From JBGSMF01 sp041740315 (GTDB lineage Bacteria; Chloroflexota; Anaerolineae; Fen-1058): a stretch of DNA of 8,620 bases. This document shows positions 6,601 to 8,620 of this stretch, piece by piece. The notes under the pieces are model-generated. The model did not search any database and was not told where the DNA came from. It saw only the letters and a program-made list of their open reading frames with translations. The stretch lies in NCBI GenBank assembly GCA_041740315.1, contig JBGSMF010000353.1:1-8620 (forward strand), given 5' to 3'. A program made the translations under genes and the position numbers. Each line of letters begins with the position of its first letter. The first letter of the stretch is position 1.

Positions 6601-8620
6601 CAGCGCGTCGTAGGTCAGCGTGTTGGCGGCGCCGTTGGCGTCCGTCTCTACCAACTTTAATCCAAGCACATAGTCCCAGGTCTGGCTGCCGCACTGGTTC
6701 AGCGGGGTGCATTGCTGGGTGACGTACTGGTGGTAGGTGGAATCGTAGGCGACGGTAGAAACGTAGCCGCGCTCGTTCGTCTGGCTCGTCAGGTTGCCCC
6801 AACCGTCGTACGCCATGCTCACCACCGAATAGCCGCCGCTCTGGTTGTTCCACTTTTTAATCTTGGTCAGGTTGCCGGTGGTGGGGGCCTGGTTATAGTC
6901 TGTGTTGGCGTCGTAAATATTGAGCGACTGCATGACCAGCGTCCCGCCTGTGCCGATGCCGGTATAGATGTTTTCATAAGCCGGCAGCCCCGCAATGTAC
7001 TTGTCCGCCGCGGTGTTGGGGTAATACCCGCGCGTGGTGGTGCGCTCGTCGCCCGTCACATCATAATCGCCATACTCTGTGGTCTGCACAACATTGGCGT
7101 ACTGGTCGTAAGCCAGTTGGACGACCGAGCGCCGGCAGTTCGCGCTCAGGTTGCACTCGTAATCCCACCGCTCCGTCAGCAGCGAGGTATACGGCGGCGA
7201 GGTGTTTTCGGTATAATACATCTGGCTGTAGCTAAAAATGTTGCCCGCGTTGTCTTTGAAATAGGTCGTCTCCGGCTTGGAGATCGAGCCTTCTTTTTGC
7301 CGGTAGTACGTTTCGGTATAGTTGCCCTGCGCGTCTAGCACGCCCTTGACGTAGCGAAAGCCCAAAAAGCGCCGCTCGCTCCACGACCACAAGCCGCTCG
7401 AATAGCTATAGTTGGTCGTGGACGAGTTGCCCCGCCCGTCCGAGGTTGTCAGCGAGGAAACGGTCTGCAGGATGAGCCCCGCCGGCATCATGGTGTTGGC
7501 CCAGGCGGTGGAGGGCTTGTAGGCGATGGTGGTCGAGCCGCCGATGCCATTGGCCATGCTGGACACCAGGTCACGCCCGCCGCTGGCGAGCTTGATCTCG
7601 GTGTGGGCCTGGCAGCCCGCCCCGTACCAGTCGCTGCACTCGTACAGCGACCAGACCACATCTGTTATGCCGTCGCCGTTGGCGTCTACCAGCCGCACGC
7701 CCCCATCGGTCACGTCGTAGGGAACGTCGGGAGTAAAGGTAATATACGTGTACTCGCAAGGGGTACCGTAATTGCAGCACGTAACTTTGAGCTGATTTCC
7801 TATCCCGTCAAACCCAAAGCTATAACCACAATAGTAATACCTGTAGGGGACACCGGTACCAGAGGCCGTTGCACCATATAGAGTGATCGGACCAGCATAA
7901 TAGCTGCCGCCGGAATTTGGCCATTTGTATACGTCCAATTGGTGACCATTTCCTACTATACTGGTGATGGGATAGTTTGCCGGCTGGCCGTTTCCCGGCG
8001 CGCCAGATGCCTGGAATCCACTCAGGTTAATAGAGCCTGCCAGACCTGACGCGGCGGGGTAACTGCGGTAATAGTAGATGTCGAGCGTGCTTCCATTGCC
8101 GACAACCATTGGACATAGGGCATAAACACCAGACACACTCCCCGAAAGAGAGACGCTGTTATTACCGCTCATGGCCAGGTAACCGCTGGTGGGCCAGGCC
8201 GGGCCGGCTCTAAAGCCTGTGCCGGTGCCCAGCTTGATTTCATTGTGCCCGGCGCAGCCCGCGCCGTACCAGTCGTTGCACTCGTACAGCGACCAGATAA
8301 CATCCATTTTGCCGTCGCCGTTCATGTCGGCCAACTCTACCCCGCTGGCGCGCGTTTCATAGCTGGTTCCCACCCCCATGGCGATATAGCCGCTGGTGGG
8401 CCAGGCCGGGCCGGCCGCAAAGACGTTGCCGGCATTTAGCCAGATTTCATTGTGCGCCTGGCAGCCCGCGGCGTACCAGCCGTTGCACTCGTACAGCGAC
8501 CAGACCACGTCGGTCTTGCCGTCGCCGTTCATATCGGCCAGGCGCGCGCCGCCGTCGGTGGTGCGAGCGTCGGATCCGGACGAGCCGGCTGTCATCGCAA
8601 ACCAGCCGCCGGTGGGCCAG
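3175..8620 (-). CDS. Giant RHS/YD-repeat protein with FG-GAP repeats and C-terminal effector-like domain, N-terminus outside window
   Basis: RHS proteins build a large hollow beta-shell of YD repeats that encloses a variable C-terminal domain, often a toxin. The frame is open at the right edge; 1,814 residues are visible, numbered here from the first whole codon (8617-8619). In order: FG-GAP/VCBS-like repeats with DMNGDGKTDV motifs (Asp29, Asp98, Asp312); an insert (about 152-295); a TcB/SpvB-like region with ERRFLGFRYV (about 335-500); about 19 YD repeats such as LTYDALGRVKTQ (500-1166); a beta-sandwich insert (1167-1340); RHS core with YKPFG, GFTGH, ARYYDPALARFVSAD and NPVSNVDPTGH (1341-1506); a hydrophobic stretch (about 1507-1588); and a C-terminal domain with possible Ser1726, Asp1770 and His1798. 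It is probably exported or surface-exposed, though the signal region is not visible. Methionine at 8595 lies within a repeat and is not a start. The target and mechanism are unknown. Confidence 0.95.
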   Translation of the reverse strand, partial: WPTGGWFAMTAGSSGSDARTTDGGARLADMNGDGKTDVVWSLYECNGWYAAGCQAHNEIWLNAGNVFAAGPAWPTSGYIAMGVGTSYETRASGVELADMNGDGKMDVIWSLYECNDWYGAGCAGHNEIKLGTGTGFRAGPAWPTSGYLAMSGNNSVSLSGSVSGVYALCPMVVGNGSTLDIYYYRSYPAASGLAGSINLSGFQASGAPGNGQPANYPITSIVGNGHQLDVYKWPNSGGSYYAGPITLYGATASGTGVPYRYYYCGYSFGFDGIGNQLKVTCCNYGTPCEYTYITFTPDVPYDVTDGGVRLVDANGDGITDVVWSLYECSDWYGAGCQAHTEIKLASGGRDLVSSMANGIGGSTTIAYKPSTAWANTMMPAGLILQTVSSLTTSDGRGNSSTTNYSYSSGLWSWSERRFLGFRYVKGVLDAQGNYTETYYRQKEGSISKPETTYFKDNAGNIFSYSQMYYTENTSPPYTSLLTERWDYECNLSANCRRSVVQLAYDQYANVVQTTEYGDYDVTGDERTTTRGYYPNTAADKYIAGLPAYENIYTGIGTGGTLVMQSLNIYDANTDYNQAPTTGNLTKIKKWNNQSGGYSVVSMAYDGWGNLTSQTNERGYVSTVAYDSTYHQYVTQQCTPLNQCGSQTWDYVLGLKLVETDANGAANTLTYDALGRAATSKDPANNTTTFSYLDWGNPTLQRIREAKPDGTADGLWVELYQDGLGRAYKTVKEGGLTQETVYSGISGRKWKESAPYASGETVRWTTYAYDGAMRVRTVTLPDGKYSELVYANDANGKPYIVTYDELRHEKVAWKDTYGRVTQVREKNGANYYYTTYQYDTLGNLVRVTDNAGNASTAAWDSLGRKLSMSDVDMGAWSYTYDAGGLLLTQTDAKGQTTTLTYDALGRVKTQVAGGQTTTWYYDESGYGSSIGRLTRIVYPGSTGSESHTWDARGLETQTQRCVNGTCQTTSQTYDAMGRLQTLTYPDAEAVTYTYDASGNLSSVSNYATSLTWNARGQLTAMTYANGTVSTFTYNDARQWLTAADVKKDATTLYTASYTYDDAARVTSMQQGTPTDSTLNFTYDDLNRLTGVSGAQSETWDYNAIGNITSGPLGSYTYGDTAHKHAVTAAGSKTYTYDASGNMLTGDGQGYTWDAQNRLASAGVATQQNTGYKNPSANAAVTSGAGDNNGFQTNPTNAYTDNAAFAKDTNSGTNTSTSCTDAGKDKHTFYNYGFSVPAGATISGIEVRLDAKADSSSGAPNLCAQISWDGGATWTACQTSAQLTTAEASYVLGGAADTWGRAWSDTNFSNANFRVRVIPVASNTSRDFSLDWVAVKVTYTSMASATTFTYGAGEERIQKVNGSNTTKYFGGLVETLNGNRVQYVYAGPILVAKKESSGTKYWYHADRLGSIRLMTNSSGAEVKDYDYKPFGAIASQSGSVANERGFTGHISDAVETGLVYMQARYYDPALARFVSADTFAPTPDNPQSLNRYSYVYNNPVSNVDPTGHAAVCAAVGMFITMGAATGFTAVVIGAVAIIGAALSVAGLILKNPLLATIGGIMLGFASGYGMAIAGSNMAGGILGATVSAATSPLSPLDPGLKQAIGWAYTAYGLIRTAMNTPTENTPKLSELSASDQACATGSCIMGNPDAAEHLTVVAGSTRAESSSVYSALAAKGINASDYRIEYFANPSDFWRDGTRGVFDRALYQDLAEKISTSLATAKGAIAFSQGCAVVQTLKPVGLAAVYVNASLSGTLMQQAINQGARFLYNAGDILTTAFAPAGSFFYNGPQATLFCISCGHEAMIGFQKAVDMLRGY
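3842..4101 (-). other. Glycine-rich hydrophobic stretch between RHS core and C-terminal domain
   Basis: Residues about 1507-1592 follow DPTGH directly and are almost free of charge, with runs such as AVVIGAVAIIGAALSVAGLI and LATIGGIMLGFASGYGMAIA. Three to four membrane-spanning helices could form, rich in small residues. In known RHS and polymorphic toxins, hydrophobic segments at this place are thought to help the toxin domain cross or insert into the target membrane. Here that role is inferred from position and composition only. Confidence 0.6.
4600..5121 (-). other. Beta-sandwich domain inserted among the YD repeats
   Basis: About 174 residues (1167-1340) interrupt the RHS shell between YTWDAQNRLASAGVA and ATTFTYGAGEERIQKV, which are otherwise consecutive YD repeats. 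The insert shows GATISGIEVRLDAKADSSSG, ISWDGGATWTACQT, ADTWGRAWSDTNFSNANFRV and DFSLDWVAVKVTY, alternating strands typical of a jelly-roll or carbohydrate-binding-like sandwich. From memory, very similar segments recur in large secreted proteins of Chloroflexota outside the RHS context. Its ligand is unknown. Confidence 0.6.
5130..7120 (-). repeat. YD (RHS) repeat array, protein-level
   Basis: This region encodes about 19 recognisable YD units, for example AYDGWGNLTS, TYDALGRAATS, QYDTLGNLVRV, TYDAGGLLLTQ, TYDAMGRLQTL, TYDASGNLSSV, TYDDLNRLTGV and TYDASGNMLTG. They make the beta-strand spiral of the RHS shell. At DNA level the motif 'cgtcgtaggt' recurs, but the copies are well diverged, so this is an old protein repeat and not a recent tandem duplication. 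Further units occur after the beta-sandwich insert, from about 4600 down. Confidence 0.9.
7588..8620 (-). repeat. FG-GAP/VCBS-like repeats, three copies at DNA level
   Basis: Three copies share a 20-base identity, gcactcgtacagcgaccaga, at 7636-7655, 8278-8297 and 8485-8504. The two right-hand copies are 207 bp (69 codons) apart; the left one is 642 bp further, which is 207 plus 435. Each encodes D-x-NGDG-x-x-D-V-(V/I)-WSLYEC, with the calcium-binding type DxNGDGxxD, then C-x7-C-x2-H-x-E-I. A partial further WPTGG unit lies at the window edge, so more copies may follow outside. Such repeats usually form beta-propeller blades. Confidence 0.8.
7735..8165 (-). other. Lower-GC in-frame insert between FG-GAP copies
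   Basis: About 145 codons (residues 152-295) separate the second and third FG-GAP copies beyond the normal 69-codon period. I counted 112 of 240 G+C (47%) in 7741-7980, against 41 of 60 in 8461-8520. The insert holds three related short motifs: VVGNGSTLDIYYYR, IVGNGHQLDVYKW and GIGNQLKVTCC, each about 50 residues apart, which look like another kind of small propeller-type repeat. It is rich in Tyr, Gly and Cys. No family is recognised. Confidence 0.55.

Noticed and set aside
5130..7120. Tandem DNA repeat or CRISPR-like array
   Set aside because: Regularly recurring short motifs come from YD protein repeats; spacing and sequence vary and there are no identical repeats with unique spacers.
8593..8595. 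ATG at 8595 as the start of the RHS protein
   Set aside because: The frame is open to the window edge and the residues before it (WPTGGWFA) match the WPTSGYxAM repeat, so this methionine is internal.

Overview
The window looks like a piece of a moderately GC-rich bacterial chromosome, most likely from the phylum Chloroflexota (Anaerolineae-like). This is inferred from a PlsY variant with the GSGRTGGTN motif, from small palindromic and 'GCAAAG'-type dispersed repeats that I associate with such genomes, and from a beta-sandwich domain that I recall from large Chloroflexota surface proteins. No rRNA, tRNA or marker gene confirms it. All credible genes lie on the minus strand, so the window reads biologically from right to left.

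Right part (3175-8620): one giant RHS/YD-repeat gene, open at the right edge (1,814 codons visible, true start outside). In protein order it has: FG-GAP/VCBS-like repeats with a conserved C-x7-C-x2-H-x-E-I signature; an in-frame, lower-GC insert of about 145 codons; a TcB/SpvB-like middle region; about 19 YD repeats; a beta-sandwich domain inserted among the YD repeats; the RHS core ending in DPTGH; a glycine-rich hydrophobic stretch; and a C-terminal domain with an S-D-H arrangement suggesting an alpha/beta-hydrolase effector. No immunity gene follows it directly.

Middle (2845-3174): a 330-bp gap without a gene. It carries three strong hairpins, one just after the RHS stop and two in the presumed leader of the next gene.

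Left part (1-2844): a co-directional cluster of a DegV/FakB-type fatty-acid-binding protein, a membrane-anchored SurA-N-like protein lacking a PPIC domain (7-nt gap, ribosome site overlapping the upstream stop), a short soluble histidine kinase without a sensor domain, and, after a repeat-bearing 145-bp gap, the 5' part of plsY. DegV/FakB proteins present fatty acids for phosphorylation to acyl-phosphate, which is the donor used by PlsY, so the two ends of this cluster may share phospholipid synthesis. The SurA-like gene carries two different palindromic repeat elements in frame.

The most interesting content is the domain architecture of the RHS protein (nested insert domains and a candidate hydrolase tip) and the repeat elements that have become protein-coding in the SurA-like gene.
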